NCBI RefSeq assembly: GCF_003628145.1
Contig: NZ_RBZV01000007.1
Span: forward strand, 124,001-188,000
Direction of reading: 5' to 3'
DNA length: 64,000 bases
Origin: Trinickia fusca
Lineage (GTDB): Bacteria > Pseudomonadota > Gammaproteobacteria > Burkholderiales > Burkholderiaceae
Shown: positions 18,822 through 28,603 of the stretch, piece after piece
Position numbering within the stretch: the first letter of the stretch is position 1
Layout: every line of letters begins with the position of its first letter
Made by a program: the position numbers and the translations under genes
The notes under the pieces: generated by a model
What the model saw: the letters and a program-made list of their open reading frames with translations, nothing else
Told to the model about the DNA's origin: nothing
Database searches by the model: none

Positions 18822-20288
18822 ATGGACAAAGGCATGCTCAGGAACGTCGCGATCAACTTCATCGGGTTGATCCTGCCGACGTTCGTCTCGCTGGTCACCG
18901 TGCCCTCCTACATCAAGCTGCTCGGCGTCGAGCGCTATGGGGTCGTGAGCCTCGTCTGGACGCTGATCGGCTACTTCGGTGTCCTCGATCTCGGCATGAG
19001 CATGGCCGCGCAGAACCACATCTCGAAGGCGCGCGCGCTAGGCGATGCGGAGGAAAGCGCGCAGGTGTTCTGGAGCGCGTTCTGGCTCAATCTCGCCACG
19101 GGCGTGGCCGGTGGGCTCGTCATTTATTTCGGCGCGTACTTCTATACGGCCTTCTTCACGAAGATGACCGTCGATTTGCAGCATGAGATCTTCCAGGCGC
19201 TGCCGTGGCTCGCAGCCGCGATTCCGATCGCCAACGTATCGTGGGTGTTTTCAGGCGCGATCAACGGAGCCGAACGCTTCGGTGTCTACAACGCGAACCA
19301 GACCTTCGGCACGTTCCTGTTTCAATTGCTGCCGCTGGGCGCGGCCTGGTTCATCGCGCCGACGCTGCCCAACGTGCTGGCCGCGGCCGTGCTCGCGCGC
19401 GGCATCGCGGCGCTGCTGCTGGCACGCGCGAGCATGCGCGTGCTCGGCATCGACCGCATACGCATGCCGCGGCGCCACGTCATGAAGGGGTTGTTTCGCT
19501 TCGGTGGCTGGATGCTGGTGGCGAGCATGACCGCGATGATCGGCGACACGCTCGATCGCGTGCTGCTGGGGGCCGGTCTAGGCGCGCGCTACGTCACGTA
19601 CTACACGGTGCCGCAGAATCTCGTCACGCGCTTGAATATGCTGCCCAATGCGCTGTTTCGCACGTTGTTTCCTCGGCTGTCGGCGATCGAGCGCGATTCA
19701 GCCGATGTACTCGTGCGGCAAGCGCTCGAGTTTCTGAACGGCGTGTTCACGCCGATCGCCATCGTCGCCGCGTTCGCGCTCGGGCCGTTTCTGAAGGTAT
19801 GGGTCGGACCTTCGCTGGCCGAGGCATCGACCGCCGTCGGGCGGGTGCTGATCGTGAGCGTGTGGCTCGTCGGGCAAGCCGGCGTAACGCGGCTTCTGAT
19901 CCAGTCGCAGGTCGATCCGGCGCGCGCGGCGTGGATCGGCCTCATCGAGCTGCCGTTCTTCGCCGGCATGCTGATGCTCGGCATCTGGCACTTCGGGCTG
20001 ATCGGCGCAGCCGTGGTCGTCGTGTCGCGTGCGCTGCTCGACTACGGTGTGCTCCTTTATCTCTCGGCGATTCGTGCGCGGCCGATCGTGCTCGACATGC
20101 TCGCGCACCTCGCGTTCCTCGTCGCTGCGTTGTACTTGGCGCGGGAGGTGACGAGCCTGACGGCGCTCGCTTCGCTTGCCGTCATGCTCGTGTGTGCCAA
20201 CGTCGGCTGGTCGATGACGACCTCGCCTGCCCTGCGCGGCATCGGCCGTGCGCTGCTATTGCGTGTCAATGCCAGGAGAAGTGCATGA
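18822..20288 (+). CDS. bceQ: Wzx-type exopolysaccharide flippase
   Basis: A 488-residue protein with 12-14 predicted membrane segments, of the MATE-like polysaccharide flippase family. The N-terminus (NFIGLILPTFVSLVTVPSYI, then LGVERYGVVSLVWTLIGYF) matches Wzx/RfbX proteins. It would flip the lipid-linked repeat unit across the inner membrane for Wzy-dependent polymerisation. AAGG precedes the ATG. Its stop overlaps the start of the double glycosyltransferase (ATGA), which indicates translational coupling. Confidence 0.9.
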   Translation: MDKGMLRNVAINFIGLILPTFVSLVTVPSYIKLLGVERYGVVSLVWTLIGYFGVLDLGMSMAAQNHISKARALGDAEESAQVFWSAFWLNLATGVAGGLVIYFGAYFYTAFFTKMTVDLQHEIFQALPWLAAAIPIANVSWVFSGAINGAERFGVYNANQTFGTFLFQLLPLGAAWFIAPTLPNVLAAAVLARGIAALLLARASMRVLGIDRIRMPRRHVMKGLFRFGGWMLVASMTAMIGDTLDRVLLGAGLGARYVTYYTVPQNLVTRLNMLPNALFRTLFPRLSAIERDSADVLVRQALEFLNGVFTPIAIVAAFALGPFLKVWVGPSLAEASTAVGRVLIVSVWLVGQAGVTRLLIQSQVDPARAAWIGLIELPFFAGMLMLGIWHFGLIGAAVVVVSRALLDYGVLLYLSAIRARPIVLDMLAHLAFLVAALYLAREVTSLTALASLAVMLVCANVGWSMTTSPALRGIGRALLLRVNARRSA

Positions 20289-22741
20289 GCCCCGAAACCT
20301 TCGCCGCCGCCGACCCGGCGACGCTCGTTCACGCCATCGAAACGTGGCGGCCGGCGCCGCCTGGCAAGGTCGCACGCACCCCGCGTGTTGCGATCGTGCA
20401 TGATTGGCTCGTCACCTACGCCGGCGCCGAACGGGTGCTCGAGCAGATCATCGATTGCTTTCCCGACGCGGACCTGTTCAGCGTCGTCGACTTCGTCGAG
20501 GACCGTACGTTCCTGCGCGGCAAGCGGGCGACGACCTCGTTCATTCAGAATTTGCCGTTTGCTCGCACACGCTATCGCACGTATCTGCCGCTGATGCCGC
20601 TGGCGATCGAGCAACTCGATCTGAGCGGCTACGATCTCGTGATTTCGAGCAGCCATGCGGTGGCCAAGGGCGTGCTGACCGGTCCCGATCAAGTGCACGT
20701 GAGCTACGTGCATTCGCCGATCCGCTACGCGTGGGACTTGCAGCATCAGTATCTCGCGCAGTCGAACCTCACGCATGGCCTGCGTTCGATCTTCGCACGG
20801 CTCGTGCTGCACTACATCCGCAACTGGGACATCCGCACTGCGAATTCGGTCGACCATTTCATCTCGAACTCGCAATTCATCGCGCGGCGTATCAAGAAGG
20901 TCTATCAGCGCGATGCGCAGGTCATCTCTCCGCCGGTCGACGTCGACGCGTTCTCGCTTCAAGAGCACAAGGACGATTTCTATCTGACCGCCTCGCGCAT
21001 GGTGCCGTACAAGAAAGTCGAGCTCATCGTCGAGGCATTCTCGCGCATGCCCGAGAAGAAGCTAGTCGTGATCGGCGATGGGCCGCAGATGGACGTCGTG
21101 CGAGCCAAGGCCACGGGCAACGTGCAAGTCCTCGGCTATCAGCCGTTCGCCGTCCTGCATGAGCATATGCGCCGAGCCAAGGCGTTTGTCTTTGCCGCCG
21201 AGGAGGACTTCGGCATCGCGCCGCTCGAAGCTCAGGCCTGCGGCACCCCCGTGATCGCGTTCGGCAAGGGGGGCGCATTGGAGACCGTACGCGATTTGTC
21301 GCAGCCACGCCCGACCGGACTGTTTTTTCCCGAGCAGACGGCGTCGTCCATCGTCACGGCCGTGCATGAGTTCGAGCAGCAAGCGAGTCGTTTCTCGGCG
21401 CGCGATTGCCGTTCGAATGCGGAGCGATTCTCGAACGCACACTTTCGCGAGCGTTTCGTCGCCTATGTCGAACGCGTGTTGCCGGGGGCGTCGGCACACA
21501 TCGTCAACGGTGCCGAGCAGGGCGGTCTCGAGGAAGACGAGGCCGGCACCGATGTGCCGCTTGCCGCGGCGGGGACGGGCTTGAAAGTGCTCGCACTCGA
21601 CCAGAGCGGCGTGCTCGGCGGTGCCGAGCTGTCGCTGCTCGAGATCGCGCGCCACATGAAGGAATCGATCGATGTGCTGCTGTTCGACGACGGTCCGTTC
21701 CGCATCGCGCTCGAAGAGGCTGGTGTGAACGTCGACGTGCTCGACGCGCCGGCGCTGCACGGCATTTCGAAGCAATCGGGCCGGCCCAAGCTCCGTACGC
21801 TCAAGGGCGTCATGTCGCTCGTGCGCGAGACGGCCCGACGCGCGCGCCACGTCGACGTCATCTATGCGAACACGCAGCGCGCGATGGTGATTGGCGCGCT
21901 CGCAGGCGCTATTGCGCGGCGGCCCGTCGTCTGGCACTTGCGAGACATCGTCAGCGACGAACACTTCGGCCGTTTTCAGCGCAAGGCCATCAAATGGTGC
22001 GGCAAGCTCGGGCTCGATCGCGTGATCGCGAACTCGGGCGCCTCGGCGCGCGCGTTTGCCGATCTTGTGCGCTCGCCGCGCACGCCTGTCGAAGTCGTCT
22101 TCAACGGCATCTCCGAAGCGCCGTTCCGTCTGCTGGACCACATTTCGCCGGCCTCGTTGCGTGAACGCTTGAAACTGCCTGCCGAAGCGTTCGTGGTTGG
22201 CTCCTTCAGCCGGCTCGCGCATTGGAAGGGGCAGCATGTGCTGCTCGAAGCGGCGTTACGTGATCCGCAGCTGCACGTCGTGCTCGTGGGCGCGCCGCTC
22301 TTCGGCGAGCATGCCTACGAGGCTCGCCTGAGGATGTTCGCGCGTACGCACGGCATCGAGGGTCGCGTGCATTTCCTCGGCTTTCGCGACGACGTCGCGG
22401 CCTGCATGCGCGCGATGGATGCGATCGTGCATACCTCGATCGCACCGGAACCGTTCGGCCGCGTGATCGTCGAGGGCATGCTCGCCAAGCGGCCCGTCAT
22501 TGCGGCACGCGCGGGCGGCGTGATCGAAATCCTCGACGACGGTGTCAACGGGTTGCTGTGCGAACCCGGCAACGTCAAGGCGCTGGCCGATGCGATCGGC
22601 CGCTTGAAACACGACACGATCTTGCGCGAGCGTCTGGTCGAGAATGGCTACGAGATTGCCCGGCGACGGTTTGGTACGAGCACATATGTGGACGGCGTCA
22701 AGCGCATCCTGGCGCAAGCGGCCGAGCGTGTGACGCGCTGA
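20285..22741 (+). CDS. bceR: Two-domain GT4-type glycosyltransferase
   Basis: An 818-residue cytoplasmic protein made of two complete GT-B glycosyltransferases. The first half (about 1-400) has VAIVHDWLVTYAGAERVLEQ at its start, VHSPIRYAW, SRMVPYKKVELIVEAF and the donor-site FGIAPLEAQACGTPVIAF. The second (about 435-818) has LDQSGVLGGAELSLLEIAR, SRLAHWKGQHVLLEAAL and EPFGRVIVEGMLAKRPVIAA. Each half keeps its own E-x7-E donor motif, so both may be active and add two sugars in succession. The true start is ATG 20285, overlapping the flippase stop; the frame is open far upstream, but there it overlaps the flippase gene. Confidence 0.92.
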   Translation: MSPETFAAADPATLVHAIETWRPAPPGKVARTPRVAIVHDWLVTYAGAERVLEQIIDCFPDADLFSVVDFVEDRTFLRGKRATTSFIQNLPFARTRYRTYLPLMPLAIEQLDLSGYDLVISSSHAVAKGVLTGPDQVHVSYVHSPIRYAWDLQHQYLAQSNLTHGLRSIFARLVLHYIRNWDIRTANSVDHFISNSQFIARRIKKVYQRDAQVISPPVDVDAFSLQEHKDDFYLTASRMVPYKKVELIVEAFSRMPEKKLVVIGDGPQMDVVRAKATGNVQVLGYQPFAVLHEHMRRAKAFVFAAEEDFGIAPLEAQACGTPVIAFGKGGALETVRDLSQPRPTGLFFPEQTASSIVTAVHEFEQQASRFSARDCRSNAERFSNAHFRERFVAYVERVLPGASAHIVNGAEQGGLEEDEAGTDVPLAAAGTGLKVLALDQSGVLGGAELSLLEIARHMKESIDVLLFDDGPFRIALEEAGVNVDVLDAPALHGISKQSGRPKLRTLKGVMSLVRETARRARHVDVIYANTQRAMVIGALAGAIARRPVVWHLRDIVSDEHFGRFQRKAIKWCGKLGLDRVIANSGASARAFADLVRSPRTPVEVVFNGISEAPFRLLDHISPASLRERLKLPAEAFVVGSFSRLAHWKGQHVLLEAALRDPQLHVVLVGAPLFGEHAYEARLRMFARTHGIEGRVHFLGFRDDVAACMRAMDAIVHTSIAPEPFGRVIVEGMLAKRPVIAARAGGVIEILDDGVNGLLCEPGNVKALADAIGRLKHDTILRERLVENGYEIARRRFGTSTYVDGVKRILAQAAERVTR

Positions 22742-22804
22742 GAAGCGCACGCCTGGACGTGTCGATCGACCTCTATCGACACGTCGTGTGACCTACGCCG
22801 TGCA

Positions 22805-24037
22805 TCACGCGGCCGCGCGTGTCACGGCCGGTCGGCGCGCCTTCATGCTGGCCGACCACCGCATCGCGGGTAGCTCGACACAACGATAGAACAGATAGGC
22901 CGCGACGACCGCCCCCGACATGAACGCGAGCGACGGCCAGATCGATACCTGCAACGTCGTGCGGAAAAACAAGGATTGCAGGCAGACGAAGAGCGGCAGG
23001 TGGATGAGGTACAGCGAGTAGCTGAACGCGCCGCAGCGCGCGAGCAGACGGGTTGCGGTGTGGTGGTGCGCGTGCGCTTCCCGTTCTTTCTGTTCGTACG
23101 GCAAGGCCGTGCGCAAATAGCACGTGAATCCGAGTGCCCACAGCTGGAACGCGGCGTACTGACCGTACTGGCTGCGAGCGAACGCGGCGCAGCCGAGGGC
23201 GATCAGCAGTGCGGCCGCGATGCGCCAGGTACGCATGCGTCGCGCATCGAGCTCGAACGACGCGGGATCGGCTCGCAGCTCCGCGATGTAGGCCCCGATC
23301 GTCCACGACAGCCAGTATGAGGTGAAGAACTGGATGTCATGGCGTTCGAGCACGAATGCGGAGACGACATTGATGACGGTGATGCCGGCGAGCACCGCGT
23401 GCATGCCGAAGCGCTTGCGTACGGCGAACAGCAGCGGATAGACAGCATAGAACTGCACTTCGAGCGAGAGGGTCCATAGTGCGCCGTTCGAGCCGTATGT
23501 ATAGCCGGCGACGCCTTGCAACGAGAACAGGTTGACGAGAAACGCGTGCCAGCCGATCTCGCGAATCTTGTGGCTGACTGGAGGTAGGTGCAGGCTCACC
23601 GAGTCGAGCACGAGCGTGAGCAACAGCGCCCCGAACAGGACGGGGTAGATCCGCGCAAAGCGGCGTGCCCAGAACAGGCGCGCATCGAGCCGAAAGTTGG
23701 CATCGTGGGCGAGCCGCAGTGCGCCGTTGCGGTGAATGCAGTAGCCGCTGATGACGAAGAAAATCGGCACGCCGATAGAACCCCAGACGATCGGTAGCGT
23801 CAGATACCCGACGATGACGCTTGGATCGAACGACATGCCGACCACGTGGTGAAAGCGTTGCATGCCGACCCAGGCGACTTGTCGGCCATGGAAGTAGGCG
23901 ACGAGCAACGCGGCGAAACCGCGCATCGCGTCGATGACGGTGTCCTTGCCGCCCGCTGTCGCCGTGGCCCCGCGTGCGTCGATCGAGGTGGCGGCATGCG
24001 GTGTGCTTGCCACGGGCAGCGCTGGCGAATCGCTCAT
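22805..24037 (-). CDS. bceS: Acyltransferase-3 family membrane protein
   Basis: A 410-residue membrane acyltransferase, longer than and distinct from the one at 17.4 kb. It has the N-terminal IDAMRGFAALLVAYFHGRQV with the catalytic-type His, GVPIFFVISGYCIHRNGA, WARRFARIYPV and WTLSLEVQFYAVYPL. It probably acylates the exopolysaccharide. It is transcribed opposite to its neighbours, between the double glycosyltransferase and galU, as bceS is in the cepacian bce-II cluster. AGGA lies before the start. Confidence 0.85.
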   Translation of the reverse strand: MSDSPALPVASTPHAATSIDARGATATAGGKDTVIDAMRGFAALLVAYFHGRQVAWVGMQRFHHVVGMSFDPSVIVGYLTLPIVWGSIGVPIFFVISGYCIHRNGALRLAHDANFRLDARLFWARRFARIYPVLFGALLLTLVLDSVSLHLPPVSHKIREIGWHAFLVNLFSLQGVAGYTYGSNGALWTLSLEVQFYAVYPLLFAVRKRFGMHAVLAGITVINVVSAFVLERHDIQFFTSYWLSWTIGAYIAELRADPASFELDARRMRTWRIAAALLIALGCAAFARSQYGQYAAFQLWALGFTCYLRTALPYEQKEREAHAHHHTATRLLARCGAFSYSLYLIHLPLFVCLQSLFFRTTLQVSIWPSLAFMSGAVVAAYLFYRCVELPAMRWSASMKARRPAVTRAAA

Positions 24038-24279
24038 GGGGAATCCTGATTCCGTGCGGAGTGAACGAGGTCGGCATCACGCGTCGCGCGCGATGCCGCA
24101 GGTCATCCTACGGCGAAAAAAATCGGGGAAAAGCGGGAACCCAGGCTAAGCGATGACGAGCGGCGAACGCCTTTGCATGGCGAGCTTGCGCAAAAAATCT
24201 GCTTGTCGGTAGCGAGGATTATTGACTGGTTTTTTCATGTTAGCTTGCTTCGACGACAGGTCGCTAACGGAGTCACGCG

Positions 24280-24444
24280 ATGGACTTGCATTGGATTGCC
24301 GGAGTCGTGGTGCTGTTGATTCTCGTAGCCGTATCGGCCTATCGGGACGCGCTCGATCGTGAGCGTTCCGCGAGCGCGAGGATGATGCATGGCGACCGTC
24401 CGAATGTGCGCGATGCCGATCAGGGGGCGGAGCGCTTTCAATAA
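24280..24444 (+). CDS. Small single-pass membrane protein, 54 residues
   Basis: A short gene with GGAG nine bases before the ATG. The product starts with MDLHWIAGVVVLLILVAVSA, a clear membrane helix, followed by a charged cytoplasmic tail rich in Arg and Asp (RDALDRERSASARM). It precedes galU by 58 bases on the same strand and could be co-transcribed. I recognise no family. Codon use is ordinary for the region, which favours a real gene. Confidence 0.55.
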   Translation: MDLHWIAGVVVLLILVAVSAYRDALDRERSASARMMHGDRPNVRDADQGAERFQ

Positions 24445-24502
24445 GTGCTTTTGACGATTGAGTCAGTCTTCGAATAACAATTTCCCAAGTAGGGGACGAA
24501 CG

Positions 24503-25381
24503 ATGTTGAAAGTCACCAAAGCGGTGTTCCCGGTGGCAGGGTTGGGTACACGGTTCCTCCCGGCTACCAAGGCAAGTCCGAAGGAGATGTTGCCCGTTGT
24601 CGACAAGCCCCTCATTCAATATGCGGTGGAAGAGGCGATCGAAGCGGGCATCACGGAGCTCATCTTCGTGACGGGTCGCAGCAAACGCGCGATCGAAGAT
24701 CACTTCGACACCTCGTACGAGATCGAGGCCGAACTCGAAGCGCGTGGCAAGGACAAGCTGCTCGAGCTCGTGCGCGGCATCAAGCCGAGCCATGTCGATT
24801 GCTTCTATGTGCGGCAGCCGGCGGCGCGTGGTCTGGGCCATGCGGTGCTGTGCGCGGAGAAGCTCGTGGCGGACCATCCGTTCGCCGTGATCCTCGCGGA
24901 CGATTTGCTGCATGGCGAGGAGCCAGTCATGAAGCAGATGATCGATGTGTTCAACCACTATCACAGCTCGATCGTTGGCGTCGAAGCGATCGCGCGTGAG
25001 GACAGCCGCTCGTACGGCATCGTCGAGGGGCGCGAGTGGGAAGAGGACATCTTCAAGCTCTCGGGCATCGTCGAGAAGCCGACGCCCGAAGACGCGCCGT
25101 CGAACCTCGGCGTGGTTGGACGCTACGTGCTGATGCCGAGCATCTTCTCGCATCTGCGCAAGCTCGAGCCGGCCGCGCTGGGCGAGCTGCAACTGACTGA
25201 CGCGTTGCACTCGCTGCTCTCCGAGGAACAGGTGCTCGCCTATCGCTACTACGGCACGCGTTTCGACTGCGGCAGCAAGCTCGGCTATCTGAAGGCCACG
25301 GTCGAGTTTGCGTTGCGCCACCCGGAGATCGGCAGCGCGTTCGATTCGTATCTGCGCGACTGCGTGACCCATCTCGCCTAG
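24503..25381 (+). CDS. galU: UTP-glucose-1-phosphate uridylyltransferase
   Basis: A 292-residue enzyme making UDP-glucose from glucose-1-phosphate and UTP. It has the N-terminal nucleotidyltransferase signature [20 protein letters not shown], the [14 protein letters not shown] stretch, the metal-binding LADDLL, the uridine-site [19 protein letters not shown], and [15 protein letters not shown] near the end. ATG 24503 ([11 protein letters not shown]) is the usual start, with a GGGGA site before it. It supplies the UDP-glucose branch of precursors for the adjacent exopolysaccharide cluster and equals bceT in the bce-II order. Confidence 0.96.
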   Translation: MLKVTKAVFPVAGLGTRFLPATKASPKEMLPVVDKPLIQYAVEEAIEAGITELIFVTGRSKRAIEDHFDTSYEIEAELEARGKDKLLELVRGIKPSHVDCFYVRQPAARGLGHAVLCAEKLVADHPFAVILADDLLHGEEPVMKQMIDVFNHYHSSIVGVEAIAREDSRSYGIVEGREWEEDIFKLSGIVEKPTPEDAPSNLGVVGRYVLMPSIFSHLRKLEPAALGELQLTDALHSLLSEEQVLAYRYYGTRFDCGSKLGYLKATVEFALRHPEIGSAFDSYLRDCVTHLA

Positions 25382-25689
25382 CAGGCGGGCCGGCGATGCG
25401 GGCCTTGTGGTCCGCGTCGCCTGACGCTTGCGCAACGGCGCCTCTCGCTTCACATGCGAACCGTTCTGTGCTGCGCTTGCGCGCGGTTCGCATGCTGCAC
25501 GTTCCCTCTCCCTCTCCCTCTCCCTCTCCCTCTCTAATGTGCCGGCCCGTGCTTGCCGCATGCACGAGTTTGGTTCATAACGTCTTCATCAATAAGACAC
25601 GATTCGTTCTTATGCTTGAGCGCCATTCGGCCGGCGCATGGGCGATCGACGCATACCGCGCCGGCAGGACGAATCGACAAGGAGGAGAT
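25382..25689. other. Intergenic region upstream of a lipoprotein gene
   Basis: No convincing gene. It contains an imperfect inverted pair (GCGCCTCTCGCTTCACATGCGAAC and the GCGCGGTTCGCATG region, around 25439-25495) and the five-unit CCCTCT repeat at 25504-25533. The frame of the downstream lipoprotein is open through the repeat but without signal or domain character. Confidence 0.45.
25504..25533 (+). repeat. Hexanucleotide microsatellite (CCCTCT)5
   Basis: Five perfect head-to-tail copies of CCCTCT, followed by a partial CT. It lies about 155 bases before the start of the downstream lipoprotein gene. A perfect short repeat of this kind can change copy number by slippage. Confidence 0.85.
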
Positions 25690-26040
25690 GTGCCGATCAC
25701 ATTCCGATCCGCGGGTGCCTCGCATCGCAGACGCGCGTGGGTCGCGCGCGCGCTTCGCGTTGGCGTGGCATCGCTCGCCTGCGCAGTCATCACTGCGTGC
25801 GGCGACGGACATGCCGATGCCAACGATCCGGGCCTCACGCGCGAGGCCGATCATGTGCCGATGCTGCCAGGCTCGGGCACAGGCACGAGCATCCGCGCAG
25901 GCGGTACGACTGATGTCAATGCGCATGGGTCGACGCCGAATCAAGCCCCGCTCGCCCAACGTTTCGGGGCAGCCCCCCCTCCCATCGATGTGCCCGCCTC
26001 TGGCGGGTTGTTGCCGCCTGTCATGCATACGGTCGACTGA
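25690..26040 (+). CDS. Proline/glycine-rich putative lipoprotein
   Basis: A 116-residue predicted lipoprotein. GTG 25690 is chosen because AAGGAGGAG lies directly before it and the product then has a basic N-terminus and a lipobox (RVGVASLACAVITAC). The mature part has no recognisable domain and is rich in Gly, Pro and Thr, suggesting a flexible chain. It precedes the phospholipase C gene on the same strand by 180 bases. The frame is open upstream to 25396, but that part is low-complexity and crosses the CCCTCT repeat. Confidence 0.55.
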   Translation: MPITFRSAGASHRRRAWVARALRVGVASLACAVITACGDGHADANDPGLTREADHVPMLPGSGTGTSIRAGGTTDVNAHGSTPNQAPLAQRFGAAPPPIDVPASGGLLPPVMHTVD

Positions 26041-26220
26041 ACCCGGCATGGGCCGCGTTCGCCGCGCGGCATGCGTGACGGCGCAGTAGGTTGGCAGTCC
26101 GCGTTCGTTTGTTGCATTTGCATTTGTTTCACCTCGCCGATGTGCATCGTGCGTGCGCTGCGTGAGTCGAGTAGCGTGCGATGCCGTCGTTCTCCTTCCT
26201 TCCTCGAACCCGAATCGAAT

Positions 26221-28353
26221 ATGACTTCGACAAGCCGCCGTGACTTCCTGCGCGCCGCTGCTCAAGCAGCAGGCGCCGCCGCCGCGATGGGCGCACTGCC
26301 CGCCGGCATTCGCAATGCGCTCGCCATCCCCGCGCACAATGCGACTCGCAGCATCAACGACGTCGAGCACATCGTGATCCTGATGCAGGAGAACCGCTCG
26401 TTCGATCATTACTTCGGGACGCTGCGTGGCGTGCGCGGCTACGGCGACAAGCGCACGGTCACGTTGCCGAACGGCAAGCCCGTGTGGTACCAGCCGCTGA
26501 TCGCGGGCCTTGGCTACGTGCTGCCGTTCCGGCCGACGGCTCCCGACCTCGGCATGCAGTTCGTTCAAGACCTGCCCCACGATTGGGCGACGACGCACAC
26601 CGCCTGGAATGGCGGTCGTTACGACAAATGGGTCTATGCGAAGGGCCTCACGACGATGGCGCACCTCACGCGCGAGGACATCCCGTTCCACTATCAGCTG
26701 GCCGATGCGTTCACCATCTGCGACGCCTATCACTGCTCGGGCATGATGCCGACCGACCCGAACCGCTACTACATGTGGACGGGCTGGGTCGGCAACGACG
26801 GCAGCGGCGGTGGCCCCGTCATCGACAATGCCGAAGCCGGCTATTCGTGGTCAACGTATCCCGAGGTGCTGCAAGCGGCGGGCATCTCGTGGAAGATCTA
26901 CCAAGACGTGGGCAACGGTCTCGATGCGAAGGGCGCTTGGGGCTGGACGCAGGATGCCTACATCGGCAACTACGGCGACAATTCGCTGCTGTACTTCAAT
27001 CAGTATCGCAACGCCCAGCCCGGCGATCCGCTGTACGACAATGCGCGCACGGGCACCAACGTCGCAGCCGGCGGCGATTACTTCGATCAGCTCAAGGCCG
27101 ACGTGCAGAACAACAGCCTGCCGCAGGTGTCGTGGATCGTCGCGCCCGAAGCGTATACGGAGCACCCGAACTGGCCGGCCAACTACGGCGCGTGGTATGT
27201 CGACCAGGTGCTGCAAGTGCTCACGTCGAACCCCGAGGTGTGGAGCAAGACGGTTCTGCTGATCACCTACGACGAGAACGACGGCTTCTTCGATCACGTC
27301 GTGCCGCCGTTCGCGCCATGGTCGACGGATTCGGGCAGCTCCACCGTCGATACGAGCAACGAGTATTTTGGCGGCGCCGGCGCGAATCAGGCCGGGCCGT
27401 ACGGCCTCGGGCCGCGTGTGCCGATGCTGGTCGTCTCGCCGTGGTCCAAGGGGGGATGGGTCTGTTCGGAGACGTTCGACCATACGTCGATCATCCGCTT
27501 CATCGAAAAGCGTTTCGGCCAGAACGGCAACCTGGGCACGTCGAATATCACGCCGTGGCGCCGCACCGTCTGCGGCGATCTGACACGCGCGTTCGATTTC
27601 CGAAACCCCAATGCGGCCTTTCCGACGCTGCCCAGCACCGCCGGTTACGCGCCACCCGATCGCAATCGGCACCCCGACTACATTCCCCTGCCGCCGCTGC
27701 TGCCGTCGATGCCGACGCAAGAGCCCGGCGTGCGGCTTGCGCGCGCGCTGCCGTATGAGCTGTTCCTGCGGACGCACGCCAACGCGAGCGCGGGCCAGCT
27801 GCAAATCGAGTTCGCCAACCGTGGTGACGCGGGTGCAGCATTTCTCGTCTACAAGACCGGCGCCGGCGATGTGCCGCGCGCCTATACGGTCGAAGCAAAG
27901 AGGAGCCTGGTCGATACGTTGCCGCTCAATGCCGACAACACGTATGCCTTCGACGTGCATGGACCCAACGGATTTGTGCGCGGCGTCAAAGGCCGCGCGA
28001 CGACGCCGTCGCAGCATCACCACCATCACTGGTGGCAGACGGAGACAAGCACGGCGCTGCCCGACGTGGCCGAGGCCTACGACGTCGCGAACGGCAACAT
28101 CGCGTTGCGCCTGAAGAACTTGGGCACGGCGGCCTGCGAATTCTCGGTGTACAACGCATACGACGGCAGCACTACGAAGCAACGCGTGGTCGGCGGCGAA
28201 AGTGCGGACCTGTACCTCGATTTGCGCGCATTCCATAGCTGGTACGACTTGCGTGTGACCGTCGATACCGACGCGTCGTTCGAAAGAACGCTGGCAGGCC
28301 ACGTCGAAACGGGCCGTAGCAGCATGAGCGATCCGGCCTTCGGCGCCGCTTGA
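26221..28353 (+). CDS. plcN: Phosphocholine-type phospholipase C, Tat-exported
   Basis: A 710-residue phospholipase C of the PlcN/PlcH (AcpA superfamily) type that hydrolyses phosphatidylcholine and related lipids outside the cytoplasm. A twin-arginine signal (TSRRDFLRAAAQAAG) starts the protein. The catalytic domain has VILMQENRSFDHYFGTL (about 52-68), HCSGMMPTDPNRYYMWTGW, TYDENDGFFDHVVPP and GPRVPMLVVSPWSKGG. Two C-terminal beta domains (from about 505 and 610; DUF756-type) complete the usual layout. A natural run of five His (about 600-604) lies in the linker between them. Length fits the family. Whether it is haemolytic cannot be told. Confidence 0.93.
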   Translation: MTSTSRRDFLRAAAQAAGAAAAMGALPAGIRNALAIPAHNATRSINDVEHIVILMQENRSFDHYFGTLRGVRGYGDKRTVTLPNGKPVWYQPLIAGLGYVLPFRPTAPDLGMQFVQDLPHDWATTHTAWNGGRYDKWVYAKGLTTMAHLTREDIPFHYQLADAFTICDAYHCSGMMPTDPNRYYMWTGWVGNDGSGGGPVIDNAEAGYSWSTYPEVLQAAGISWKIYQDVGNGLDAKGAWGWTQDAYIGNYGDNSLLYFNQYRNAQPGDPLYDNARTGTNVAAGGDYFDQLKADVQNNSLPQVSWIVAPEAYTEHPNWPANYGAWYVDQVLQVLTSNPEVWSKTVLLITYDENDGFFDHVVPPFAPWSTDSGSSTVDTSNEYFGGAGANQAGPYGLGPRVPMLVVSPWSKGGWVCSETFDHTSIIRFIEKRFGQNGNLGTSNITPWRRTVCGDLTRAFDFRNPNAAFPTLPSTAGYAPPDRNRHPDYIPLPPLLPSMPTQEPGVRLARALPYELFLRTHANASAGQLQIEFANRGDAGAAFLVYKTGAGDVPRAYTVEAKRSLVDTLPLNADNTYAFDVHGPNGFVRGVKGRATTPSQHHHHHWWQTETSTALPDVAEAYDVANGNIALRLKNLGTAACEFSVYNAYDGSTTKQRVVGGESADLYLDLRAFHSWYDLRVTVDTDASFERTLAGHVETGRSSMSDPAFGAA

Positions 28354-28356
28354 ACG

Positions 28357-28381
28357 AGGTCTCGCCTTGCTGGCGAGACCT
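28357..28381 (+). terminator. Hairpin after phospholipase C gene
   Basis: A perfect 10-bp stem AGGTCTCGCC / GGCGAGACCT with loop TTGCT, starting three bases after the stop. The downstream T-tract is poor (ATGTTTTA, about ten bases further on). A second hairpin follows at 28401. Confidence 0.6.
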
Positions 28382-28400
28382 GTCTCACCGCTATGTTTTA

Positions 28401-28438
28401 CCCCGCCTTCAACAAGAGGTTTTGCATTGAAGGCGGGG
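28401..28438. terminator. Second hairpin, possibly bidirectional
   Basis: A 12-bp perfect stem CCCCGCCTTCAA / TTGAAGGCGGGG around a 14-base loop. Together with the preceding hairpin it forms a tandem terminator-like block before the HU/H1-like gene. Neither side has a long T-run except the preceding TGTTTTA. Confidence 0.45.
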
Positions 28439-28603
28439 GCTGTCACCGCAGACAGTCTGCCGAACGCAACATTTCCTGCCTTTAAGGTGCCTGCGCACAC
28501 GAAAACTAATGCATGAAGCGGCGCAGCGCTTGTAGAATCCGGCGTTGAAGCAGCGCGCATGGCGCAGGCTTCGTGCGTTCAACGACCAACAGGTAGGAGA
28601 AAC

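Noticed and set aside
28014-28032. Five-His run in phospholipase C as an artificial tag
   Set aside because: It lies in an internal linker between two natural C-terminal domains and uses mixed CAT/CAC codons; a natural stretch.
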